Assembly (NCBI RefSeq): GCF_902364365.1
Contig: NZ_CABJDN010000019.1
Location: 1 to 8,336 of the forward strand
DNA length: 8,336 bases
Origin: Bacteroides intestinalis
GTDB lineage: Bacteria > Bacteroidota > Bacteroidia > Bacteroidales > Bacteroidaceae
Direction: 5' to 3'
Of the stretch, positions 1 through 7,284 are shown in pieces (within the stretch, counting starts at the first letter, position 1; each line of letters starts with the position of its first letter). The position numbers and the translations under genes are program-made. The notes beneath the pieces are model-generated. The model searched no databases and had not been told where the DNA came from. It saw only the letters and a program-made list of their open reading frames with translations.

Positions 1-776
1 TTGATGGGCATCTTCATCAGTTTGATGAGGAAGTCTGATATGAGGGCAATGTTAATGCGAGTACCCAGATGTAGCAGTATCCATCCCCGTATGAACTCTA
101 CGGCACTGCTGCTGAAAGACAGCATCAACTGAGCTATCAGTACCAGATAGATAAAACCAAGATTCTGGTTATTGATACCGAAGTCTACTACAGATTGTGT
201 GAGGAAAGGTAACATGAGCTGTATCATGCTGCCCAGTAGTAAACCTAAGAATAACTGCCCTACCAAGTTCCGGTACGGACGGAGATACGAATACAAGAAT
301 CCAAATCCTCTGCGGTTCACTTTGTCCTCCTCGTCTTCTATCTCGTAAAAATTCGGAGAGGGTTCCAGCAATAACGCTACTCCTGTGTCTTCTTCCTTCT
401 TTCGGGAACTCAGCCAGCAATTGCAGAATTCTTCTTTGGTGTATTTTAGCTTTCCTGCTTCGGGATCGGCCACCCAAACATGCTTGTCGTTGAGCTTATA
501 TACCACGACAAAGTGTTGCTGGTTCCAATGTATAATACAAGGTAAAGGAGCTTCTTTCAGTTTTTCATAACCCACTTGTACGCAAATGCTGCGAAAACCA
601 ATCTTTTCTGCCGCTTCGCTGATGCCGAGCATGGATACTCCTTCACGGGTGATAAATGATTTTTCCCTTAACCCTTCCAGTGAATAACGTTTGCCATAGA
701 AAGCGGCTACCATGCGGAGGCAGGTAGGGCCGCAATCCATGGTGTCGTGCTGTGGATAGTATGGGATACTTCTCAT
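1..776 (-). CDS. Peptidase-containing ABC transporter (C39 double-glycine exporter), N-terminal part, truncated by window edge
   Basis: Reading from the ATG at 776 gives 258 open codons that run off the left edge. Residues 1-135 are a C39 cysteine peptidase domain: Gln9 (oxyanion), Cys15 in DCGPTC, His88 in HFVVVY and Asp104 in VADPE are all in place, so the protease looks active. A linker leads to the start of an ABC exporter membrane domain, with hydrophobic segments near residues 171-190 and 208-228; the remaining helices and the ATPase lie outside the window. In this family the peptidase removes leader peptides after a Gly-Gly motif while the transporter moves the core across the inner membrane; the precursor at 7058-7255 has such a motif. 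The start lies 8 bp after the GLPGLI stop, so it is probably the operon's export gene. By eye its GC is clearly higher than that of the maturase genes. Confidence 0.95.
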   Translation of the reverse strand, partial: MRSIPYYPQHDTMDCGPTCLRMVAAFYGKRYSLEGLREKSFITREGVSMLGISEAAEKIGFRSICVQVGYEKLKEAPLPCIIHWNQQHFVVVYKLNDKHVWVADPEAGKLKYTKEEFCNCWLSSRKKEEDTGVALLLEPSPNFYEIEDEEDKVNRRGFGFLYSYLRPYRNLVGQLFLGLLLGSMIQLMLPFLTQSVVDFGINNQNLGFIYLVLIAQLMLSFSSSAVEFIRGWILLHLGTRINIALISDFLIKLMKMPI

Positions 777-784
777 TTATATTA

Positions 785-1603
785 TTATTTTTCAAGAGGA
801 TTATAAGACATACTTAGTCCGCTATTAGTTTCATTTCTGACCTTAGCACCTAATGATTGCATGAAATGAATGGGGTCTTTATACATTCGTGAAACGGTCT
901 GTTCTAATTTCTCTGGAGTAGTATTGTTGTACTCCCATTTATACTTATTTATAGTTGTTTTGTTGTTACCTTTCTTTATTCCGATACACTCCCAATTGTA
1001 TTCTTTATTACTATCTTGAATTGAAAGGATGAGTCCCGGAAGGCCTACAAATTTGTATGGACCATATTTACTTGGTATATCCATCGTAAACCAAGCTTCA
1101 TAGTCTCGTCCCTTAAAAGTAGCGGTAGCTTTCTGACAGTCATATCCCAATATTGTTTTCCGGCCTGATACTATAGTCCATTTTATATTCTCTGTGGGTT
1201 CCGTGTAAATGTAAATAGGGCCACCTAAGATTGTTCTGTAAACCACAGTCGTTTGATTATCTTTTCCAGATACAAAAACCTCCATCGGCAGAACAGCTTT
1301 TTGTAACAAAGGAGTATTAGACACACCTTTAGCATTTAGTTTTGTACAAATAGAGTCTTTTTCATAAAGCATATAGCTATAACTTTTTGCGCCATTTTTC
1401 CCTATTTCCAGAATTTGCACATCATTATAGGTATAACTTTTCTTTTGAGGGTCAGGCACAATTTTCAACTTATAGGTGATTTTGAACAGACAAGTATCTA
1501 TAATGTCATATTTATTTAATAATTTAGGTGCCGGTGCAAATTCTATTTGTGCCTGTACCGTAGAGAACGCGCCTAATAGCAAGGCAAAGATAATTTTTCT
1601 CAT
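785..1603 (-). CDS. GLPGLI family periplasmic/secreted protein
   Basis: A 272-aa protein with a signal peptide (residues 1-18, hydrophobic FALLLGAF, cleavage after VQA before Gln19) and the family signature GLPGLI exactly at residues 187-192, within KFVGLPGLILSI. The rest looks like a beta-rich exported protein; upstream lies the aromatic/Gly patch GRDYEAWFT (residues 165-173) usual before the motif. The biochemical role of the GLPGLI family is unknown. Members often sit beside outer-membrane barrels with a carboxypeptidase-regulatory domain, as here, where the barrel gene ends 20 bp upstream. It likely works in the periplasm or on the inner face of the outer membrane as that barrel's partner, but this rests on gene order only. 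Full length, with no sign of damage. Confidence 0.92.
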   Translation of the reverse strand: MRKIIFALLLGAFSTVQAQIEFAPAPKLLNKYDIIDTCLFKITYKLKIVPDPQKKSYTYNDVQILEIGKNGAKSYSYMLYEKDSICTKLNAKGVSNTPLLQKAVLPMEVFVSGKDNQTTVVYRTILGGPIYIYTEPTENIKWTIVSGRKTILGYDCQKATATFKGRDYEAWFTMDIPSKYGPYKFVGLPGLILSIQDSNKEYNWECIGIKKGNNKTTINKYKWEYNNTTPEKLEQTVSRMYKDPIHFMQSLGAKVRNETNSGLSMSYNPLEK

Positions 1604-1623
1604 AATAGTAACTGTTTTTAAGT

Positions 1624-4269
1624 TTATAATATTTTGAATTTGATTTTAAACATAACCGATGTCGGGCGTATGCGATATTCAGAGTAATACTTATTCATAC
1701 TGCTGGTATAGGAATAGGTGTATTTCTTTATGTCGAAGATATTATTCCACACTAAAGTGAATACTGTACTTTTCCATTTATAACTGAGATTCATATCCAC
1801 TAAGGTGAAAGACTTGTTACCTTCTATTTGATTGTTATAATAGTTATCTAACGTTCCCGAAAGAATCAAGCCCGATACTATTGTTGCTTTAGCAGTAGTT
1901 TTATTGGTAAGAGTTCGGCTGATTGGAAAGTTTCCTCCATTCTTAATCCATGATTGATTCCATTGCCAAGTTCCTTGATAATCGAATGAAAGCCATTTAA
2001 AGGGGGTCATGTTGGCCTTGCCTGTTACGAATGCAGTTTGCGATAAATAGTAAACCACTTCTTCTTGCCTTAATTGAGGTGATTCATTTTTGCTCCATGC
2101 ACTTTCTAATTCTAAATTGAGATTTTTCCAAGAGAAGCCTTTACTTACTCGGAAACCAATATACCAAATATTCCCACTCTTGTTGGTCTTATGGGTTATC
2201 ATTCGTGAAAGAGCTCCGTCCAGATTATAGCCATACAGAATGCGTGGTTTATATTGACTATGCGTAATATTAATCCCTGTAAAGAGCATATTAGCTACAT
2301 TCTTATAGTTGATTTTAAGATTGGTGTTTTGGTATACTGACTTATCAAGATTTGCTTGGTAGCTGTTCAGATTGCGGTAGTTAGTTAAAATGTAGCCACC
2401 ATAAAGATTTTGCATGCTAGATCTCCCATAGTTGAGATTATAGCTTGCAGACGTTTCCCAATGAGAGTTTATTCTATATCTGATGGAGGAGAACGGCTCT
2501 GCAACGACTTCTGATTTATTTATTGTAAAGTCTTGCTTTTTCTGCTTCAAGTGGTTATAATTGAACTTAATCGGGAGAAATAATGTAATTTCAATGCGTT
2601 TGATCTTGTAATCAATATTAGCAGAGATTCCGCTTTCTATTTCATAAAAGTGAGCGTTGTTCTGAAGTTTCCTATTGTAAGCGTCTTCTAATGTTTGAAT
2701 AGGAAATAATTTACTCCTTAGCCTACTGTATCTCAAATTGAATATCCCGGCAGGACTGATGCGTATATTGCCAATCATCCATGCTGTCAGTAAAGAAATT
2801 GAGTTGCGTGAGGTGAAATCTGTATTTGTAACATTCTGTTGAACTCCTGTTATATCTTCTCCGGAAAATAAATCGTCGAATAAGCAAGGACGTACATACA
2901 TTTTTTGTGGTTTTATTCCGAAATGTGTATGTGATTCTAATTCTATCCCTTTATATTCGTCTTTTTTTCGAATCCAATGTAATGCATTTGATACTTGAAA
3001 TGTTTTCATCTTCAATGATTGGTTGATATCCTGTTCATTAAATATATTTCCAATCCCTCGTTCCCATTCACTCGAAAAGCTCACGTCATTGGCAAGGTAA
3101 TTATTTTCTTTATTGCGGTTGTATGATATATTCCCTTCCAATTTGTTGATTGTAGAGGTAGACGCCATTTCTTCTTCTATCGTATTTGGACTTCCATCAG
3201 GCATCATGTAGATTGTTTGCTCATAACTATTACGTTTTTCATGGTCGTTCATGTAGACAATATTCATATTTATTTCATCTCCTTTGGATGATTTCCATAT
3301 ATTGTTTGCACTTGTTGCATTTGTGTTGTTAAAGTTATATTTGGATAATTCAATACCGGGAGGAGATGGTATTTCCATTTGGATGAACTGGTTGATAACT
3401 AATGGGGAGTCATCAGCATGTGATGTCAGTTCTTTTGCCAAATTAGCCCCGTTGTTGTTATTCTTGTAAGTAATAAAATGTTGGCGTTTGCGGGTAAAAT
3501 AGGTTCCTATCAGCTCATTCTCCCATAGCATATTTTTGTCTGTTCCTAAACCTAATTGTGCTATAAGGTTGAAAATTCCTTTTGCAGAATCTTTTAACTT
3601 CAGGTTGATGGCGGCTGCATCCGGGAATTCCAGATTTTTCAGAGCTTTCACTTCTTGGTGGTTTTCCAATATTTGTACGGTAGAGATGGAAGAAGGGGGA
3701 ATGTTGTTAGTTGCAATTCCATACCGTCCTTTTAACAAATCCATTCCTTCAATATAAAATTTACTGATAGCTTTGCCTTTGTATTCAATGGTTCCTGATG
3801 GCTTTATGCTAATTCCTGGCATCTTTTTCAGTACTTCGCCGATAGAAGCGTCATTATCGGACATAAAGGAGTTTACATTATAGTTCAATGTATCTCCTTG
3901 TTGCCAGATTTTCTCTGCTTTTACAATAACTTCTTTCAGATTGATAGCTTCCTCTTTTACGGTTGGGTTAAAGGTAGTGGAACGATTAGGGAGTATTGTT
4001 TCTATTTTCTGTATATTGAATCCGGAAAACTGTACTTTTATTTGTTTTTCTTCTGAGCTGAATTGAATGTTATAATATCCATTTTTATCAGTAAAAGCAT
4101 AGCCTAAGGTTTCGGGGGAGGCTGTTGTAGTGGTGATAATTATACTAATATCAGAGATAGAATTTCCTTTCTCATCTGTGGCTTGTCCTTCGATGGTAGT
4201 TTGGGCATAGCAAAGACGAAACAAAAGGATGAAAGAAACAAAGATAATATGTCTCTTTATATTGTTCAT
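1624..4269 (-). CDS. TonB-dependent receptor-like outer-membrane beta-barrel with carboxypeptidase-regulatory N-domain
   Basis: An 881-aa outer-membrane protein. Residues 1-22 are a signal peptide (cut at YA before Gln23). Residues 24-105 form a carboxypeptidase-regulatory-like beta-sandwich (IEGQATDEKGNSISD, then GYAFTDKNGYYNI). LKEVIVKAEK (111-120) resembles the stretch before the plug, which follows at about 120-228 (IGEVLKKMPGI, FYIEGMDLLKGRYG, VQILENHQ). From about 230 to the end there are alternating aromatic/polar strands typical of a barrel, ending in FKIKFKIL. Length is in the usual range for TonB-type receptors. The ATG overlaps the stop of the upstream pseudo-rSAM gene by 4 nt (ATGA), so translation is probably coupled. 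Possible roles are passage of the mature peptide across the outer membrane, re-uptake, or self-protection; the sequence does not decide between them. No SusD-like partner is present, which argues against a glycan-uptake system. Confidence 0.9.
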   Translation of the reverse strand: MNNIKRHIIFVSFILLFRLCYAQTTIEGQATDEKGNSISDISIIITTTTASPETLGYAFTDKNGYYNIQFSSEEKQIKVQFSGFNIQKIETILPNRSTTFNPTVKEEAINLKEVIVKAEKIWQQGDTLNYNVNSFMSDNDASIGEVLKKMPGISIKPSGTIEYKGKAISKFYIEGMDLLKGRYGIATNNIPPSSISTVQILENHQEVKALKNLEFPDAAAINLKLKDSAKGIFNLIAQLGLGTDKNMLWENELIGTYFTRKRQHFITYKNNNNGANLAKELTSHADDSPLVINQFIQMEIPSPPGIELSKYNFNNTNATSANNIWKSSKGDEINMNIVYMNDHEKRNSYEQTIYMMPDGSPNTIEEEMASTSTINKLEGNISYNRNKENNYLANDVSFSSEWERGIGNIFNEQDINQSLKMKTFQVSNALHWIRKKDEYKGIELESHTHFGIKPQKMYVRPCLFDDLFSGEDITGVQQNVTNTDFTSRNSISLLTAWMIGNIRISPAGIFNLRYSRLRSKLFPIQTLEDAYNRKLQNNAHFYEIESGISANIDYKIKRIEITLFLPIKFNYNHLKQKKQDFTINKSEVVAEPFSSIRYRINSHWETSASYNLNYGRSSMQNLYGGYILTNYRNLNSYQANLDKSVYQNTNLKINYKNVANMLFTGINITHSQYKPRILYGYNLDGALSRMITHKTNKSGNIWYIGFRVSKGFSWKNLNLELESAWSKNESPQLRQEEVVYYLSQTAFVTGKANMTPFKWLSFDYQGTWQWNQSWIKNGGNFPISRTLTNKTTAKATIVSGLILSGTLDNYYNNQIEGNKSFTLVDMNLSYKWKSTVFTLVWNNIFDIKKYTYSYTSSMNKYYSEYRIRPTSVMFKIKFKIL

Positions 4270-5489
4270 TCCATTGATTTATAACAAAGGTCATTTTTTC
4301 TCAATGCCATTTCTATATTTGAAGTAGGTGGACAGAATTCTCTGAAAATGCATTTATTGCAAGGTTTTTGTTGTTTTCTTATTCTGAGCCACGACTTCCC
4401 TGTTTCCAACTCTTTCCATATCAATTCAGAAATAGAGTTCTGATAAATATTTCCGGTAGCCTTTTGGTTGACATCTGTGAAAACATCTCCATTTTCAAAT
4501 ATAACCATTTTTCCGAAATAATTACAGTTTAATGTGTCATTTCTGAATATATCTTGGAAAGTATGCGTTCGTTCAAAGATATCTTCCTCGTTGATGAATA
4601 CGAATTCTTTAAAGAATTCATAATTTTTTTTGTTGTAAACTGGTCTTATCTGATAATGTATTAGCTGATGCTTCTTAATAAGGCTATGAGCCATGTTTAA
4701 TTCTGTCTCATTTGTAATAAAGAAATTATATTCTATGTTCTCTATTACATGAAAAGCCTCGTTATATGTTTCTTTGTATTCGGCGATATTTACTAATATT
4801 ACAATATGTTTAAAGCTGTTTAAATCTATTTGTTTCAGATTAAAGTTGGAAATATAGGTGTGGTAATATATGTCTACGTTTAAAGTAGATAGCTCTAGTT
4901 GTAACTCTTTGAGTTGAGGATAATTCCAAATGTTTCCTCCCCAAATATTGATTCTATATAATGATGGGAGTGCTGTTTTTTCTATAAAGGTAGACAGTGC
5001 TTTTAGGTCTATGTTAATAATCTCTTTTTCTTTGCGACAGAATGTATACTGTTTGTAGCTTTGGTTACATGATTGGCATTTTTGTGTACATTGGTTGTTT
5101 ATGTAAATAGATAATTCATGAAGATATTTTGCTACATTGTCACCAGACTTGTACTCGCTATATCCTTTATACCTCTTTATATCATGTTGAATGTTCTTTA
5201 TGGGATAGAATTGAATAGCTCCTTGCTTATTATAGTTTTTTATGTAATCACCGATATTTTTTTCTTTAACCTCAAGAATGAAATTGCTTAAGCCTATATC
5301 TTTATCTTCAGTTGGTACATGATATATCCATTGGCTATTAGTAGATAAAAGCCTTTTTATGATTTTTGCAATGTTTAAATCATTTCCTCTTATATATTCC
5401 CCATTGATGGTGTTATACAGTAGGTAATCTTCCCCAATCAAGGTAATATAGGTATAGGGGTGAATAATAAGTGCTTCTTGCTTTTCCAT
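4266..5489 (-). CDS. Pseudo-rSAM/SPASM-like protein of GG-Bacteroidales RiPP system
   Basis: A 407-aa relative of radical SAM maturases. Residues 1-60 may be a leader-binding (RRE-like) domain; this is a guess from position and small beta/alpha pattern. A CX3CX2C motif is present at Cys134, Cys138 and Cys141 (CTQKCQSC), with Cys151 nearby. The region equal to the SAM-binding GGE reads WGGN (183-186), so the Glu is replaced. A SPASM-like tail has Cys322, Cys377, Cys380, Cys386 and Cys402, but the usual GX4C site reads GDVFTD, with Asp339 in place of Cys. This matches the family I know as 'pseudo-rSAM protein, GG-Bacteroidales system' (TIGR04150, from memory). The family name implies lost catalysis, yet the cluster motif here is intact. 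It starts 3 bp after the maturase stop and likely acts with it as a paired cytoplasmic enzyme or scaffold. Confidence 0.85.
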   Translation of the reverse strand: MEKQEALIIHPYTYITLIGEDYLLYNTINGEYIRGNDLNIAKIIKRLLSTNSQWIYHVPTEDKDIGLSNFILEVKEKNIGDYIKNYNKQGAIQFYPIKNIQHDIKRYKGYSEYKSGDNVAKYLHELSIYINNQCTQKCQSCNQSYKQYTFCRKEKEIINIDLKALSTFIEKTALPSLYRINIWGGNIWNYPQLKELQLELSTLNVDIYYHTYISNFNLKQIDLNSFKHIVILVNIAEYKETYNEAFHVIENIEYNFFITNETELNMAHSLIKKHQLIHYQIRPVYNKKNYEFFKEFVFINEEDIFERTHTFQDIFRNDTLNCNYFGKMVIFENGDVFTDVNQKATGNIYQNSISELIWKELETGKSWLRIRKQQKPCNKCIFREFCPPTSNIEMALRKNDLCYKSME

Positions 5490-5492
5490 AAT

Positions 5493-6980
5493 TTATCTCA
5501 TTATGATGTCTTTCATTATATGGTGAAAACTCTGCGGGTTTCTTTCGAGATAATCTATTGTCCTTTTTAAAAATCTTTTAAAATTTTCTTTATTTAGATA
5601 ATCTATACAGAAAGGTTTATCAGATTTGGGGAAATTGAATATGCAATGTTGACAGGAATGTCTCATATAGCAAGTGCTACATTTTTGGCTTATCGGCATT
5701 AGCCATTTATTGTAATATTTGCATATGGCGTTCAAGTCAAGTTCAACTTTCTGATCTGTTACATGCCCTAGGCTATATTCTTGTCCGATTCGCTCACATG
5801 GCAATAATTTACCATTTACAGTAATAAATATTTTTTTGCTAAAAGGAATGCAGGTCCCTGTTGGTAAACTCTGTATTTTTCTTTTCAGAGAGAATAGAGA
5901 ATTGTAATCAGAATAAGACATTATGCTATTACGTTGTATAAATACTGTCAACAAGTTTAAAAAAGGGTCTTTGTCTTGCATTATTTTTTCTAATTTCCCT
6001 TTTTGTGAGGATTCATTTATGCTTTGTGCTGTATCTCTAAATAGAGTTTTAAACTCGTCTTTTTTTTCTTTTTTGATTCCATTAAGATTTAATTCTCCTA
6101 TAAGTGGGGTCTTGGAGAATTCTTTTTTAAAGAAATTGATTATCTTTTCAACAGAGTTCTTGTCATGTAGAACGGCATTGAACTCTATGTTATTTTTAAA
6201 ATATGCGGGTAAATTATCTTGTATATATTTCATGCACTCATACACAATATTATAAGAACTCTTTCCGTTTGGCCACACACGATAGCTATTATTGTATTTA
6301 TTCCCATCTAAGCTGATAAGTAAGTGAAAATCATGTGATGCCAGATAGCTGATATGTTTCTTTAGTAAGATGGCATTTGTTGTCATTGTATATTTGATTG
6401 GCCGTTTCAGATTGTAGCTATCGAATAAGCGTACTATGCTTTTGATGAAAGGCATATTTAATAAAGGTTCTCCGCCATAAAAACTGACATAAATAACTTC
6501 TCCTTCTGATATATTCTCTTTTGTTTCCCAATACTTAGATAAAAACTCTATTAACCTTCTTGCATATTCTATTGGTAAATTCTTGTGTGTACGCGTGTCA
6601 TAGTTTTCATAAAAGTCACCATATCCACAATATTTGCATTTAAGGTTGCAAGCATCAGTTACTTCAAAAGTAATTTGTTCCAAATTACTTAAGGTTGTTT
6701 CTATCATCTGAGGAGTCAACTCCACATTATAGTTTTCAGCTATTGAGTATTGTGTAGTTGCTTCTTCAAATAGGGAATATTGGCTTAGATAGAATTTTGC
6801 ATCATTAGAATTGAGATTATATTCAGCTGATAATATTGCTAATATATTCGCTTCATCCTTTCCTTCATTCATTAATGTGTTAATCCTAAAGGTGATGGGT
6901 GAAATAAGCGAAAGAACTTTCGTGTTGAAATTGAAGTGATAATAATTATTGTTGTTTGACCGAGTATAAAAGGATGTCAT
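5493..6980 (-). CDS. Radical SAM/SPASM peptide maturase, GG-Bacteroidales family
   Basis: A 495-aa radical SAM enzyme with all hallmark residues. Residues 1-95 may be a leader-recognition domain (small strands, then helices AILSAEYNL and SNDAKFYLSQYSLF). The radical SAM core follows, with CX3CX2C at Cys111/115/118 (CNLKCKYC) for the SAM-binding 4Fe-4S cluster and GGE at 169-171 (FYGGEPLL). The SPASM domain has Cys377, GX4C ending at Cys395 (GKLLPC), then Cys434, Cys437, Cys443, Cys446 and Cys458 to hold auxiliary clusters. Such enzymes make radical-based cross-links on peptide substrates in the cytoplasm; the obvious substrate is the precursor encoded directly upstream, 77 bp away. Whether it forms thioethers or C-C links cannot be told from sequence. 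I believe it belongs to the family modelled as TIGR04148 (from memory). The ATG at 6980 fits the domain length; no strong Shine-Dalgarno is visible. Confidence 0.93.
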   Translation of the reverse strand: MTSFYTRSNNNNYYHFNFNTKVLSLISPITFRINTLMNEGKDEANILAILSAEYNLNSNDAKFYLSQYSLFEEATTQYSIAENYNVELTPQMIETTLSNLEQITFEVTDACNLKCKYCGYGDFYENYDTRTHKNLPIEYARRLIEFLSKYWETKENISEGEVIYVSFYGGEPLLNMPFIKSIVRLFDSYNLKRPIKYTMTTNAILLKKHISYLASHDFHLLISLDGNKYNNSYRVWPNGKSSYNIVYECMKYIQDNLPAYFKNNIEFNAVLHDKNSVEKIINFFKKEFSKTPLIGELNLNGIKKEKKDEFKTLFRDTAQSINESSQKGKLEKIMQDKDPFLNLLTVFIQRNSIMSYSDYNSLFSLKRKIQSLPTGTCIPFSKKIFITVNGKLLPCERIGQEYSLGHVTDQKVELDLNAICKYYNKWLMPISQKCSTCYMRHSCQHCIFNFPKSDKPFCIDYLNKENFKRFLKRTIDYLERNPQSFHHIMKDIIMR

Positions 6981-7008
6981 ATATTTACTTTCTTATTTTC
7001 ATAAAGTT

Positions 7009-7036
7009 TGGGTTGTAAATAGCTATCTACAACCCA
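7009..7036 (-). promoter_or_regulatory. Intercistronic hairpin between precursor and radical SAM gene
   Basis: TGGGTTGTA (7009-7017) is the exact reverse complement of TACAACCCA (7028-7036), and the spacer holds the palindrome ATAGCTAT. The only non-complementary pair, 7018/7027, becomes G-U in the minus-strand RNA, giving a 12-bp stem closed by an AGCU tetraloop. It lies 21 nt past the precursor stop and 28 nt before the maturase ATG. The following RNA (AACUUUAUG) lacks a proper U-tract, so it is more likely a partial terminator or an RNA end-protector that raises precursor mRNA over maturase mRNA than a full stop. Confidence 0.75.
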
Positions 7037-7057
7037 GGCTTTTTAGGTTAATATCCG

Positions 7058-7255
7058 TTAGGGCGTTACTACAATTTCCATTTTGTCAAATGAAGTGTTG
7101 GTGTATTTGTTACCTTTTACATTAGCATTTCCGTTTGCAGCAGTACTAGATGGCCCTGGGCATCCACATCCGCAAACATTACCGCCTAATACCTTGCTCA
7201 TTTCTTTTTTAGAAAGAGCATCTGCTTCGAAAACAGTTAATTTTAATGTTTTCAT
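7058..7255 (-). CDS. RiPP precursor peptide, GG-Bacteroidales family (double-glycine leader, CGCGC core)
   Basis: A 65-aa peptide. Residues 1-25 look like a leader: it starts MKTLKL, continues with ALSKKEMSKV and ends LGG (23-25), the classical C39 cleavage motif. The predicted core is residues 26-65. It opens NVCGCGCPGPSS with Cys28, Cys30 and Cys32, continues with an Ala/Asn/Gly stretch, and ends with YTN (51-53), FDK (56-58) and EIVVTP. It matches the natural-product precursor family I know as TIGR04149 (from memory). The three cysteines are candidate thioether donors; the two aromatic-X-Asn/Lys triplets are candidate cyclophane sites. The gene lies 29 bp after the DUF3244 gene and directly before the maturase, and is flanked by inverted repeats. 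No second precursor copy was found in the window. Confidence 0.9.
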   Translation of the reverse strand: MKTLKLTVFEADALSKKEMSKVLGGNVCGCGCPGPSSTAANGNANVKGNKYTNTSFDKMEIVVTP

Positions 7256-7284
7256 CTTAATTAAGTTTTTAAATTATTACTATG

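Noticed and set aside
169..477. 102-aa open frame on the minus strand rich in Arg and Ser.
   Set aside because: It lies in another frame inside the C39 exporter gene, whose own frame has clear catalytic motifs and runs to the window edge.
5923..6255. 110-aa plus-strand open frame.
   Set aside because: Antisense to the middle of the radical SAM gene; no domain pattern and no promoter or start signal.
6985..7002. Five-codon ORF (MKIRK, stop TAA) on the minus strand ending 4 nt before the radical SAM start codon.
   Set aside because: Too short to support as a leader peptide, without regulatory codons; an ATG in AT-rich sequence is expected by chance.
7037..7046. T-run after the 7009-7036 palindrome on the plus strand, resembling a plus-strand terminator.
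   Set aside because: No plus-strand gene is present to terminate, and the palindrome has an A-C mismatch in plus-strand RNA while pairing fully in the minus-strand RNA.
7256..7284. Possible separate promoter for the precursor in the 29-bp gap (TAATTTAA resembling a -7 box).
   Set aside because: It lacks the final TTTG, and no -33 box occurs at proper spacing; AT-rich gaps give such matches easily.
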